From: Actinomycetes bacterium
GTDB lineage: Bacteria; Actinomycetota; Acidimicrobiia; Acidimicrobiales; Palsa-688
Assembly: GCA_021788115.1 (NCBI GenBank)
Contig: JAJYLA010000010.1
Location: forward strand, 1 to 45,286
Length of the DNA stretch: 45,286 nucleotides
Reading direction: 5' to 3'
Both the position numbers and the translations under genes were made by a program. Shown one piece after another: positions 18,216-25,308 of this stretch. Under the pieces are notes generated by a model. That model searched no databases, was not told the DNA's origin, and saw only the letters and a program-made list of their open reading frames with translations. Each line of letters begins with the position of its first letter. Positions within the stretch are counted from its first letter, which is position 1.

Positions 18216-18992
18216 TTGACCCCATCGACACACCCAGAGGGAGCACACCCGCCCCGGGTCGAGCTCGTCGACCCGGGGCCGGGCCGCGTGTACACCTCCC
18301 GCCGGCGTGTTCGGCTCTCCGATGTCGATCCCTCGGGTCGCTTGCGCTTGGATGCCGTGGCCCGCTACCTCCAGGACGTGGCCGCCGACGACGTGCGCGA
18401 CGCCGGCGTCGAGGACGCGGTCGTCTGGGTCGTGCGCCGCACCACCGTTCTCGCCCCGACCCGGCCCGTGTACGGGGAGGAGGTCGCGCTCGCCACCTGG
18501 TGCTCCGGCACGGGCGCCGCGTGGGCGGAGCGCCGCACCACCATTCGCGGTGACCGCGGATCGAACATAGAGACGGTGGCGCTGTGGGTCAGCCTGGATC
18601 GGGCGGGCAAGCGTCCCGTGCCCCTGACCGGTAGCTTCTTCGCGCCGTACCGGCAGGCGGCCGGGGCCCGCAAGGTTCGCCCCGGGCTCCGCCTGCCGTC
18701 TCCTCCGGGGAGCGCCGATCGCCGCCGCCCGTGGCCGCTGCGCCGGTCGGATCTCGATGTCCTCGGTCACGTCAACAACGCGGTGGCATGGACGGCCGCG
18801 GAGGACGAGGCCCTGCAGATCGCGCCGGGCGCGTCGTTCGTGTGGGGGGAAGTCGAGTACCGCCAGCCGATCGAAGCCGGCGACACGCCCACGGTCACCG
18901 CCAGGAGGGACGCAGACGTGGTGTGGGTGTGGCTGCTGGACGCCGAGGGCTCGGCGACCACGACCGCCCGCCTCGGGACCGCCGGCCCCTGA
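18216..18992 (+). CDS. Acyl-ACP thioesterase-like double hot-dog protein
   Basis: The 258-residue protein reads as two hot-dog folds in tandem. The first has RVRLSDVDPSGRLRLDAVARYLQD and the second RRSDLDVLGHVNNAVAW (about residues 177-192), the Asp-x-x-x-His-x-Asn motif of acyl-ACP thioesterases. VYGEEVALATWCSGTG and VWGEVEYRQPIEAGDT are the matching strands. It probably hydrolyses acyl-ACP or acyl-CoA to free fatty acid; chain length cannot be judged. The TTG start has GGAG about nine bases before it. It sits with the deacetylase as a plus-strand pair between two blocks of minus-strand genes. Confidence 0.82.
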   Translation: MTPSTHPEGAHPPRVELVDPGPGRVYTSRRRVRLSDVDPSGRLRLDAVARYLQDVAADDVRDAGVEDAVVWVVRRTTVLAPTRPVYGEEVALATWCSGTGAAWAERRTTIRGDRGSNIETVALWVSLDRAGKRPVPLTGSFFAPYRQAAGARKVRPGLRLPSPPGSADRRRPWPLRRSDLDVLGHVNNAVAWTAAEDEALQIAPGASFVWGEVEYRQPIEAGDTPTVTARRDADVVWVWLLDAEGSATTTARLGTAGP

Positions 18993-19006
18993 CAGGATCT
19001 CACTTT

Positions 19007-19023
19007 CGGCCCTAGCCGGGCCG
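19007..19023. other. Inverted repeat between thioesterase and deacetylase genes
   Basis: CGGCCC-TAGCC-GGGCCG, a 6-bp perfect stem, lies 15 bases after the thioesterase stop. It has no T-run. It may be a weak terminator or simply chance in GC-rich DNA. Confidence 0.25.
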
Positions 19024-19107
19024 CCCCTGACGTAGTCCTGTGGGGTCGAGGCCACGCACGCTCTGGGCGGATGGCCCGGACAGGGCGTGAAGTCGGAGGT
19101 GAACCAC

Positions 19108-19992
19108 ATGCGGCGCGCCGGGTTCGCACTGGTCGTCGTGGGAGCGCTCGGCTTTGCCGGGGCGCTTGTGACCGCCTGCGGCTCGCCGGCCCCGCGCAGC
19201 ACGCCGGCGACCGGTCCCCCGCCGGGCACTCCCCCACCGGCGTCGAGCACGACCGGCCTGCCCGTCACCACCGCGATGCCGGTCACCGCGCCGACGTTTC
19301 CCACCACCCCCGCGCCGCCCGCACCCACCACGTCATCGGCGACGGCCACCACGGTCGCGGCCGCGCCGGCGCTGGTCGTCACCCGGGGGCACCCGTCCGC
19401 CAGGGTCGTCGCGCTGACCTTCGACGCGGGATCGGACGCCGGCTACACCGCCCGGATACTCGACATCCTCAAGGCGAACAACGTTCACGCCAGCTTCGGC
19501 ATCACCGGCCTCTGGGCGGATGCCAACCCCGACCTCCTGCGGCGCATCGCGGCAGAGGGCCACCAGATCGTCAACCACACCTGGGATCACCGATCGTTCA
19601 CGGGGGCCTCCACCGGCACGGCGCCGCTCACCTCGGCGCAGCGACTCCTCGAGGTGCAACGCGCCGAGCAGCTGATCCAGCGCCTGACCGGCCGGCCGGC
19701 GTCTCCGTGGTTCCGGCCGCCCTACGGCGACCGTGACGGCGGCGTCGACGCCGACGTCGGTGCCGCGGGCTACCGCTATGAGCTGATGTGGACCGTCGAC
19801 AGCCTCGGCTGGAAGGGGGTTCCCCCCCAGACCGTCGTCGAGCGGACCCTGGCGGGCGCAGCGCCCGGGGAGATCGTGCTGATGCACGTCGGTTCGGCGT
19901 CCACCGACGCCGCCGCTCTGCCGGCGGTCATCGCCTCCCTTCGCGATAGGGGCTACGGCTTCACGACCGCCGCGGAGCTCCTCCGGTCGTGA
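19108..19992 (+). CDS. Lipoprotein polysaccharide deacetylase (NodB/CE4 family)
   Basis: A membrane-anchored CE4 esterase, probably acting on peptidoglycan or another cell-wall glycan. The N-terminus is a lipoprotein signal ending in the lipobox LVTAC (Cys24). A Pro/Thr/Ser-rich linker of about 65 residues follows, then the NodB domain. That domain has motif 1 LTFDAGSD (Ala replaces the usual second Asp of TFDDG), motif 2 NHTWDH with both metal histidines (about 156-161), motif 3 RPPYG (203-207) and motif 5 LMHVG (about 259-263). The ATG at 19108 has a perfect GGAGGT seven bases before it, so the GTG at 19087 was rejected. Substrate is unknown. Confidence 0.88.
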   Translation: MRRAGFALVVVGALGFAGALVTACGSPAPRSTPATGPPPGTPPPASSTTGLPVTTAMPVTAPTFPTTPAPPAPTTSSATATTVAAAPALVVTRGHPSARVVALTFDAGSDAGYTARILDILKANNVHASFGITGLWADANPDLLRRIAAEGHQIVNHTWDHRSFTGASTGTAPLTSAQRLLEVQRAEQLIQRLTGRPASPWFRPPYGDRDGGVDADVGAAGYRYELMWTVDSLGWKGVPPQTVVERTLAGAAPGEIVLMHVGSASTDAAALPAVIASLRDRGYGFTTAAELLRS

Positions 19993-20017
19993 CGAGAGAC
20001 GGGATCGGGCCGAAGGC

Positions 20018-20485
20018 TCACCGGCTGGGGTCGGGTCCGCACTCCGCGCCCAGCAGACGTGCTACCGCTTCGATGGCGAGGCGATAGCCGTCGCCGCCGA
20101 AGCCGGCGATCACGCCGGTGGCGACGGGGGCGATGACCGACTGCCTCCGCCAAGCTTCCCGCCGGCCGGGGTTCGACAGGTGCAACTCGACAACCGGGCC
20201 GTCGAACGCGGCGAGGGCGTCGTGGAGGGCCCAGGCGTAGTGGGTGAAGGCCCCGGCGTTGACGACGATCGCCGCGGCCCGGCCGCGGGCGCCGTGGACG
20301 GCCTCGACCAGCGTCCCCTCGTGGTTGGACTGCAGGTGCTCGACGGCCAGCCCGCGACGGGCGGCCTCGTCCGTGGCCGCGGCGACGTGGTCGTCGAGGG
20401 TGGCGCTCCCGTACACGTCGGGCTCTCTTTCCCCGAGCAGGTCGAGGTTGGGGCCGGAGAGGAGGAGCACCACCGGAGCGGTCAC
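20018..20485 (-). CDS. aroQ: Type II 3-dehydroquinate dehydratase
   Basis: AroQ carries out the third step of the shikimate pathway, dehydrating 3-dehydroquinate. The 155-residue dodecameric type II enzyme shows LSGPNLDLLGEREPDVYG with the catalytic tyrosine, HLQSNHEGTLVEAVHGA, VNAGAFTHYAWALHDAL, and HLSNPGRREAWRRQSV with GVIAGFGGDGYRLA. The GTG at 20485 overlaps the aroB stop as GTGA. It is the last gene of the aroC-aroK-aroB-aroQ operon; pepQ, which normally follows directly, is separated from it here by two plus-strand genes. Confidence 0.96.
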   Translation of the reverse strand: MTAPVVLLLSGPNLDLLGEREPDVYGSATLDDHVAAATDEAARRGLAVEHLQSNHEGTLVEAVHGARGRAAAIVVNAGAFTHYAWALHDALAAFDGPVVELHLSNPGRREAWRRQSVIAPVATGVIAGFGGDGYRLAIEAVARLLGAECGPDPSR

Positions 20486-21486
20486 GCCGTCATCTCCGCC
20501 AGGGTCTCGCGGACCGCCTCTTCGTCCACGCCGGCCACCACCGACAGGCCGGCGGGGCCGTCGAGGACGAAGGTGAGACCGCCCGAGATCGCCTTCTTGT
20601 CGCGGGCCATCAGCGCCAGGAGGTGGTCGGCGTCTGCGCCGGGCGGCAGCAGGGTGGGCAGGTCGTAGCCCGCGACGACCCGCTCGTGCTCGGCGACACG
20701 GCCGTCGGCGACCCGCCCGAGGCGCCGGGCGAGCCTCGAAGCGAACACCAGCCCGACACCGACCGCCTCCCCGTGGCGGAGGTCGTAGGCGCCGGCGGTC
20801 TCGAGGGCGTGGGCGAGGGTGTGGCCGTAGTTGAGCAGCGCCCGCCGGCCGGACTCGCGTTCGTCGGCGCCCACGACGCCGGCCTTGCAGGCCGCGCAGG
20901 CGGCCACGGCGTCCTCGAGGGACAGGTCGGGCAGGTCGTCGACGCCGAGGAACGCGTACTTGGCCATCTCCCCGAGTCCGCTGCGGCGCTCGCGGGGGGG
21001 CAGGGTGGCCAGGGTGTCGGTGTCGCAGAGGACGGCGGCCGGCTGCCAGAAGGCCCCGACCAGGTTCTTGCCCTCGGGGAGGTTGACCCCCGTCTTGCCG
21101 CCGATCGCGGCGTCGACCTGGCCGAGCAACGTGGTCGGCAGGTGCACCACGGGCGTGCCGCGGTGGTAGACCGCCGCAGCGAAGCCGGCGGTGTCGGTGA
21201 CGACGCCGCCCCCGACTGCGACCACCGCGTCGGCACGGGTGAGACCGAAGCGGGCGAAACTGCGGCAGAGATCCTCGACCGAGGCGAGGGTCTTGGCCTC
21301 CTCGCCGGCCCCGAGGTAAAAGGTCTGCTGCTCGACACCCGAGTCGACGGCCCACGGGACCGTCTCCTGCGTGACGACGGCGGCCCTGCGGACCCTGGGC
21401 AGCACCCCGGCGAGGCGGTGGCGGGCGCCGGCGCCGACCACGACGGGGTAGGAGCGCTCCCCCAGCTCGACGGTCAGCTCACGCAC
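20482..21486 (-). CDS. aroB: 3-Dehydroquinate synthase
   Basis: AroB turns DAHP into 3-dehydroquinate using NAD and a divalent metal. The 334-residue protein contains the NAD-binding VVAVGGGVVTDTAGFAAAVYHRG and the LPTTLLGQVDAAIGGKTGVNLPEGKNLVGAFWQP stretch, which carries several active-site residues. GLGEMAKYAFL supplies the metal-binding Glu, and NYGHTLAHALE plus RHGEAVGVGL supply the two metal-binding His. The GTG at 21486 overlaps the aroK stop by 8 bases. The frame is open upstream only because it shadows aroK. Confidence 0.97.
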   Translation of the reverse strand: MRELTVELGERSYPVVVGAGARHRLAGVLPRVRRAAVVTQETVPWAVDSGVEQQTFYLGAGEEAKTLASVEDLCRSFARFGLTRADAVVAVGGGVVTDTAGFAAAVYHRGTPVVHLPTTLLGQVDAAIGGKTGVNLPEGKNLVGAFWQPAAVLCDTDTLATLPPRERRSGLGEMAKYAFLGVDDLPDLSLEDAVAACAACKAGVVGADERESGRRALLNYGHTLAHALETAGAYDLRHGEAVGVGLVFASRLARRLGRVADGRVAEHERVVAGYDLPTLLPPGADADHLLALMARDKKAISGGLTFVLDGPAGLSVVAGVDEEAVRETLAEMTA

Positions 21487-22045
21487 GATCGCCCACGCGG
21501 TATCCCCGCTCCTCGAGGGCGGAGACGATGCTGTCGACCACCCGGGGGGGCGCGATGCGGTCCACGTCGAAGACCAGATCGGCGAGCTCCTCGTAAACGG
21601 GTGCCCGCGCGGCCGACAGCCGGGCCAGCGCGGCCGCCGGAGCCCCTTCGAGCAGTGCCCGGCCGGTGCCGGTCCCGACGCGCCTGGCGAGCGTGGCCAC
21701 CTCGGCGCGCAGCCACACCACGAGGCCGCCGCCGCGGATGCGCGCCCGGTTCGCGGGGTCGAGGACGGCGCCGCCCGCGACCGACACGACGGTGGCACCC
21801 TCCGAGCTCGTGGCCTCGGCGAGCACGCGGCTCTCCTCGGCCCGGAACGCCGCCTCCCCATCGGACTTCCAGATCTCGGCCACGGTGCGCCCGGTCTCGC
21901 GCTCGATGACCTCGTCGCTGTCGAGATACGGCCAGCCGAGGCGCTGGGCGAGCAGCCGGCCGGTCGTGGTCTTGCCGGCGCCCATCATGCCGACGAGCAG
22001 GACGCGGGGCGGGCTGGTCGTGGCGAAAGGGGCCGTGCCGGTCAC
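21479..22045 (-). CDS. aroK: Shikimate kinase
   Basis: AroK phosphorylates shikimate. The 188-residue P-loop kinase has Walker A GMMGAGKTTTG, the shikimate-binding DSDEVIERETGRTVAEIW and the arginine-containing GEAAFRAEESRVL. VSVAGGAVLDPANR is the Gly-Gly-Gly-like loop (here Gly-Gly-Ala), and RAPVYEELADLVFDVD is the lid and C-terminal segment. The GTG at 22045 overlaps the aroC stop as GTGA. The short N-terminal lead before the first strand is variable in the family. Confidence 0.95.
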   Translation of the reverse strand: MTGTAPFATTSPPRVLLVGMMGAGKTTTGRLLAQRLGWPYLDSDEVIERETGRTVAEIWKSDGEAAFRAEESRVLAEATSSEGATVVSVAGGAVLDPANRARIRGGGLVVWLRAEVATLARRVGTGTGRALLEGAPAAALARLSAARAPVYEELADLVFDVDRIAPPRVVDSIVSALEERGYRVGDRA

Positions 22046-23196
22046 CGGAGGCTGTCCAGGTACGCCCGGTGGTTGCGCAGCACCTCGGGCATGGAGTCGC
22101 CGCCGAACTTGCGCAGCGCCTCGCCGGCGAGGACCAGCGCCGTCATGGTCTCCGCGACGACCGCCATGGCGGGCACGGCGGTGACGTCGGTGCGCTCCTT
22201 GAACGACACGGTCTCTTCCTTGGTGACCACGTCCACTGTCTTGATGACCGGCCGGTTGAGCGTGGCCAGTGGCTTCATGGCGAGGCGCGCCACGATGGGC
22301 TCGCCGATGCTGATGCCGCCCTCGATCCCGCCGCAGCGGTTCGTCTCCCTCCGGTAGGCGCCGGCCTCGGCGTCCCAGAAGATGGCGTCGTGGGCCTCGG
22401 AGCCGCGCCGGCCGGCCCCCTCCCAGCCGTCGCCGATCTCGACCGCCTTGACGGCCTGGATGCTCATGTAGGCCTGGGCGAGCAGGCCGTCGAGCTTGCG
22501 GTCCCAGTGCACGTGGCTGCCGAGCCCCACGGGAACGCCGTAGGCGACGACCTCGGCGACGCCGCCCAGGGAGTCCCCGGCCTTCGCGGCCGCCTTGATC
22601 TCGGCGACCATCGCCTCCTCGGCCTCCGGGTCGAAGCAGCGCACCTGGGAGGCGTCGACCCGGGGCAGGTCCTCGGGCGCCGGCCGGGCCGCCGACTTGG
22701 ACACGATGGGGCCGATCTGGACGACGTGGCTCACCACGCTGATGCCCAACTCGGCGAGGAACGCCTTCGCCAGGGCACCCGCAGCGGTGCGGGCCACCGT
22801 CTCGCGAGCCGACGCCCGTTCGAGGACGTTGCGTACCTCGTCGAAGCCGTACTTCTGCATGCCGGCGAGGTCGGCGTGACCGGGCCGGGGCGCCGTGAGC
22901 GGCTTGTCGGTGCGGCCCGGAGCGGGCGACATCTCCTCGGTCCACTTCGGCCACTCGCTGTTGGCGACCTCCAGGGCCACCGGCGACCCCAGCGTCCGGC
23001 CGTGCCGGATCCCGCCGATCAGGGTGAGGCGGTCCTCCTCGAAGCGCATCCTCGGCCCCCGCCCGTAGCCCAGCCGCCGGCGTGCCAGCTCCGACTCGAC
23101 CTGCTCGGCCACGAGGGGCAGGCCGGCGGGCAGGCCCTCGACGACGATCACCAGCCCCTGGCCGTGGGACTCGCCGGCGGTGAGGTAGCGCAGCAC
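22042..23196 (-). CDS. aroC: Chorismate synthase
   Basis: AroC makes chorismate from EPSP with reduced FMN. The 384-residue product begins VLRYLTAGESHGQGLVIVVEGLPAG, the first AroC signature. It has RRRLGYGRGPRM and GIRHGRTLGSPVAL with the active-site His. RPGHADLAGMQKYGFDEVRNVLERASARETVARTA is the second signature, and GGIEGGISIGEPIVARLAMKP comes near the end. The GTG at 23196 has no ribosome-binding site. Instead a TAGCAT box lies exactly 7 bases upstream, so the message may be leaderless. It heads the aroCKBQ operon. Confidence 0.97.
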   Translation of the reverse strand: MLRYLTAGESHGQGLVIVVEGLPAGLPLVAEQVESELARRRLGYGRGPRMRFEEDRLTLIGGIRHGRTLGSPVALEVANSEWPKWTEEMSPAPGRTDKPLTAPRPGHADLAGMQKYGFDEVRNVLERASARETVARTAAGALAKAFLAELGISVVSHVVQIGPIVSKSAARPAPEDLPRVDASQVRCFDPEAEEAMVAEIKAAAKAGDSLGGVAEVVAYGVPVGLGSHVHWDRKLDGLLAQAYMSIQAVKAVEIGDGWEGAGRRGSEAHDAIFWDAEAGAYRRETNRCGGIEGGISIGEPIVARLAMKPLATLNRPVIKTVDVVTKEETVSFKERTDVTAVPAMAVVAETMTALVLAGEALRKFGGDSMPEVLRNHRAYLDSLR

Positions 23197-23203
23197 GGCG
23201 GCA

Positions 23204-23209
23204 ATGCTA
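23204..23209 (-). promoter_or_regulatory. Possible -10 box for a leaderless aroC transcript
   Basis: TAGCAT on the minus strand is separated by 7 bases from the aroC GTG, and no ribosome-binding site lies between. This is the spacing expected when transcription starts at the first base of the start codon. Confidence 0.45.
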
Positions 23210-23215
23210 CCGGGC

Positions 23216-23246
23216 GGCTGCGGGGCTCCCACCCCCGGCACAAGCC
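23216..23246 (-). terminator. Candidate terminator hairpin after the pilus operon
   Basis: Just after the last minor-pilin stop, an outer GGCT/AGCC stem encloses an inner CGGGG/CCCCG stem (23216-23219 with 23243-23246; 23221-23225 with 23233-23237). No T-run follows, so it may be an actinobacterial-type U-less terminator. The aroC -10 box lies a few bases beyond it. Confidence 0.35.
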
Positions 23247-24622
23247 TACGGGACGGTCGACGGCGGCACCTGACGGTAGCCCGAGGACTGCCAGGCTCCC
23301 TTGACGGCGTTGAGGGCGTCGTCGTAGTAGACGGTCAGGTTCGGTGCCCCGTTGCAGGCGAGCGTGTTGATGATCAGCGCGCCGTAGTAGGTGGACTTGC
23401 ACCCGTTGCCCACCAGGTAGGCGTCGGGGGCGTCGACGATGCCGCCGAGCACGTACGCGTTGCTGGCGCCGCTGCTGTCACCCACGTAGCCCTTCGAGTT
23501 GGTGAAGATCTCGAGGTTCTGGGCGTCCGGCAGAGGGGCATCCGGGGCGTAGTTGATGAAGGGTGTACTGGACGGGTTGACCGACCAGGTGATGTCGATC
23601 GCCGTGCCCGTGTACGCGGGATCGGTGGCCGGGGGGATCACGTAGATCTTCGCAGTACCGGGTCCCAGGTATTTGACGTCGCCGTCGATGGTCAGCTCGC
23701 CGGCGCAGGTGTAGGTCGTCCCACCGTCCAGGGTGTCGTACGCGGTGCCGCCGTACTCTTTGGCCGTGTTGGATCCGATCAGGCAGTTGGCGCTGCCGGG
23801 CGGATAGGTGGGCAGGGGTGTGCCCCCCGAGGGCCAGGCGGGCACCGGAAGGTTGTTGAGGGTCGGCGACGTCGTGGTGTTGCCGGTGTTCGCGCTCTGG
23901 CAGGTCGTGAGGCCGCCGCCGCCGCTGTAGATCCAGTAGGTCACGTTCGGGGGCAGCGAACCGTTGCAGTTGATCGTCCCGTTGCTCCCGATCCTCACGC
24001 AGCCGGCTGTTCCCGTGGGTGTCGAAGTGGTGCAGGTGCCGCCGGTCGTCTCCGAGCCGGGGTCGCCACCGGGTGCGTAGGTCCCGAACTGGCCGGAGCT
24101 GCGACCCTGGTAACTGAGCCCCCCGTTGCCGAAGACGGCGTAGGGGAACTGCGTGCTGCGGGTGAGGGTCTCCTCGACCGCAGCGCTCGACGTGCGATTG
24201 GATCCTTTGGACTGCACCACCCAGGAGTCGGACGGTTCGGGCTTGTAGCTGGCGACGTACCCGGCGGACCCGTTCCTGCCCGCAGGCACCGTCGCGGTGA
24301 TCGCACGGTAGCCGGGCGGGCAGGTCGCGACGTTGACGCAGAAGGACGGAGCCGGTGAAGGGCCTGCGTAGTCGCCGGCCTGCAGCTGGTCGATCCGGAA
24401 CAGGGCATCCGATACGCCGGCCTCCGCAGCGGCGAGGCCCGAGGAGGTGTTCTGCCGGTGGACGATGAGAAGCTGGTTGCCGGCGACGGTCGCGGCGAAG
24501 ACGGAGATCACCGCCATCACGATCATGATGACGATGAGGGCGACGATGATGCTTCCGCTTTCATCGCGGGACCGTGCCACGCCGTGGCGCGGACCGTGAT
24601 TGCGTCGAGCCGTGTTCAACAT
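23246..24622 (-). CDS. PilX-like minor pilin with large C-terminal domain
   Basis: The 458-residue protein has a basic N-terminus with DESGSIIVALIVIMIVMAVISVFAATVAGNQ. This is a single hydrophobic helix of the PilX N-terminal type, followed by a Glu in ATATAEAG-like context (SGLAAAEAGVSDALFRIDQL). PilX-type prepilins lack the classic FTLIE. The rest, from about residue 110, is rich in Gly, Thr, Ser, Tyr and Asn with paired cysteines, suggesting a surface beta domain at the pilus tip or an adhesin. I do not recognise that domain. The ATG overlaps the preceding gene's stop by 7 bases (ATGTTGA). It is the last gene of the cluster. Confidence 0.75.
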   Translation of the reverse strand: MLNTARRNHGPRHGVARSRDESGSIIVALIVIMIVMAVISVFAATVAGNQLLIVHRQNTSSGLAAAEAGVSDALFRIDQLQAGDYAGPSPAPSFCVNVATCPPGYRAITATVPAGRNGSAGYVASYKPEPSDSWVVQSKGSNRTSSAAVEETLTRSTQFPYAVFGNGGLSYQGRSSGQFGTYAPGGDPGSETTGGTCTTSTPTGTAGCVRIGSNGTINCNGSLPPNVTYWIYSGGGGLTTCQSANTGNTTTSPTLNNLPVPAWPSGGTPLPTYPPGSANCLIGSNTAKEYGGTAYDTLDGGTTYTCAGELTIDGDVKYLGPGTAKIYVIPPATDPAYTGTAIDITWSVNPSSTPFINYAPDAPLPDAQNLEIFTNSKGYVGDSSGASNAYVLGGIVDAPDAYLVGNGCKSTYYGALIINTLACNGAPNLTVYYDDALNAVKGAWQSSGYRQVPPSTVP

Positions 24623-25308
24623 TGGCCGTTCCCTGGTTGCGACAGAATGGATACCTGGTCGGTCAGGGCCACGTCCTCCTGCTTCACGAACGGCTTGACC
24701 ACCGACGAGGTGCTCTCGCTCACGGCCAGCTGCACCCCGGCCTCGGTCGTGCACACGGCGATGGCGCCGGTGAGGGCCGTCGATATGTCGTCGCCGTACT
24801 GGTTGTAGTACGTGAACACGGGCGTGGCTCCGTTGGCCACCCCTGACAGCGTCCATCCCCGCGACACGACGGCGCCCGTGGTGCAGTCGAGGTTCTCGCG
24901 CGTCAAGGTCCTGGCACTCGGCTGGTAGACCCACCCCACGAGGTCGTACTGCACCGGTGGGTAATCGGGGTTGGCGGCGCTCGACGTGCAAGTCCCGGAG
25001 GGGTCGTTGACCTCCAGCTCGATGTGGTCCGGATCCAGGGCGGCGGGCCAGCCGGCCGGTACCGGCACCGACGCCAGGGTGTGCGACGACCGGATGTCAT
25101 GGGCCAGCGCGGAGAGGGTGGTGCTGGCCAGCTGCTCCTGCCGGACGACCGTGTGCCCACGGTCGGCGGCCGTCGACAGCGAGATGAGCGCCCCGCTCGC
25201 TATGGCCAGGACGACGCCCATGACGGCGACCACGACCGTGAGCTCGATGAGGGTGAACCCCCCTTCTCCCCGGGTGCGGGCCGCCGGCCTTCCCGCCCGT
25301 CTCAGCAT
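24616..25308 (-). CDS. PilW-like type IV minor pilin
   Basis: A 230-residue prepilin with a basic leader (MLRRAGRPAARTRGEGG) and a class III cleavage motif, G then FTLIELTVVVAVMGVVLA; Glu at mature position 5 is present. The globular part has a long amphipathic helix with QEQLASTTLSALAHDIRSSH, typical of PilW/PulJ. The start ATG overlaps the upstream gene's stop by 7 bases (ATGCTGA). The C-terminus is NGQC, a terminal cysteine like that of the neighbouring PilV-like protein. It probably joins the minor-pilin priming complex. Confidence 0.82.
   Translation of the reverse strand: MLRRAGRPAARTRGEGGFTLIELTVVVAVMGVVLAIASGALISLSTAADRGHTVVRQEQLASTTLSALAHDIRSSHTLASVPVPAGWPAALDPDHIELEVNDPSGTCTSSAANPDYPPVQYDLVGWVYQPSARTLTRENLDCTTGAVVSRGWTLSGVANGATPVFTYYNQYGDDISTALTGAIAVCTTEAGVQLAVSESTSSVVKPFVKQEDVALTDQVSILSQPGNGQC

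Noticed and set aside
18184-18219. 11-codon frame overlapping the thioesterase TTG as TTGA
   Set aside because: It is too short, and the thioesterase has its own ribosome-binding site; an NTGA overlap is automatic whenever a start codon is followed by A.
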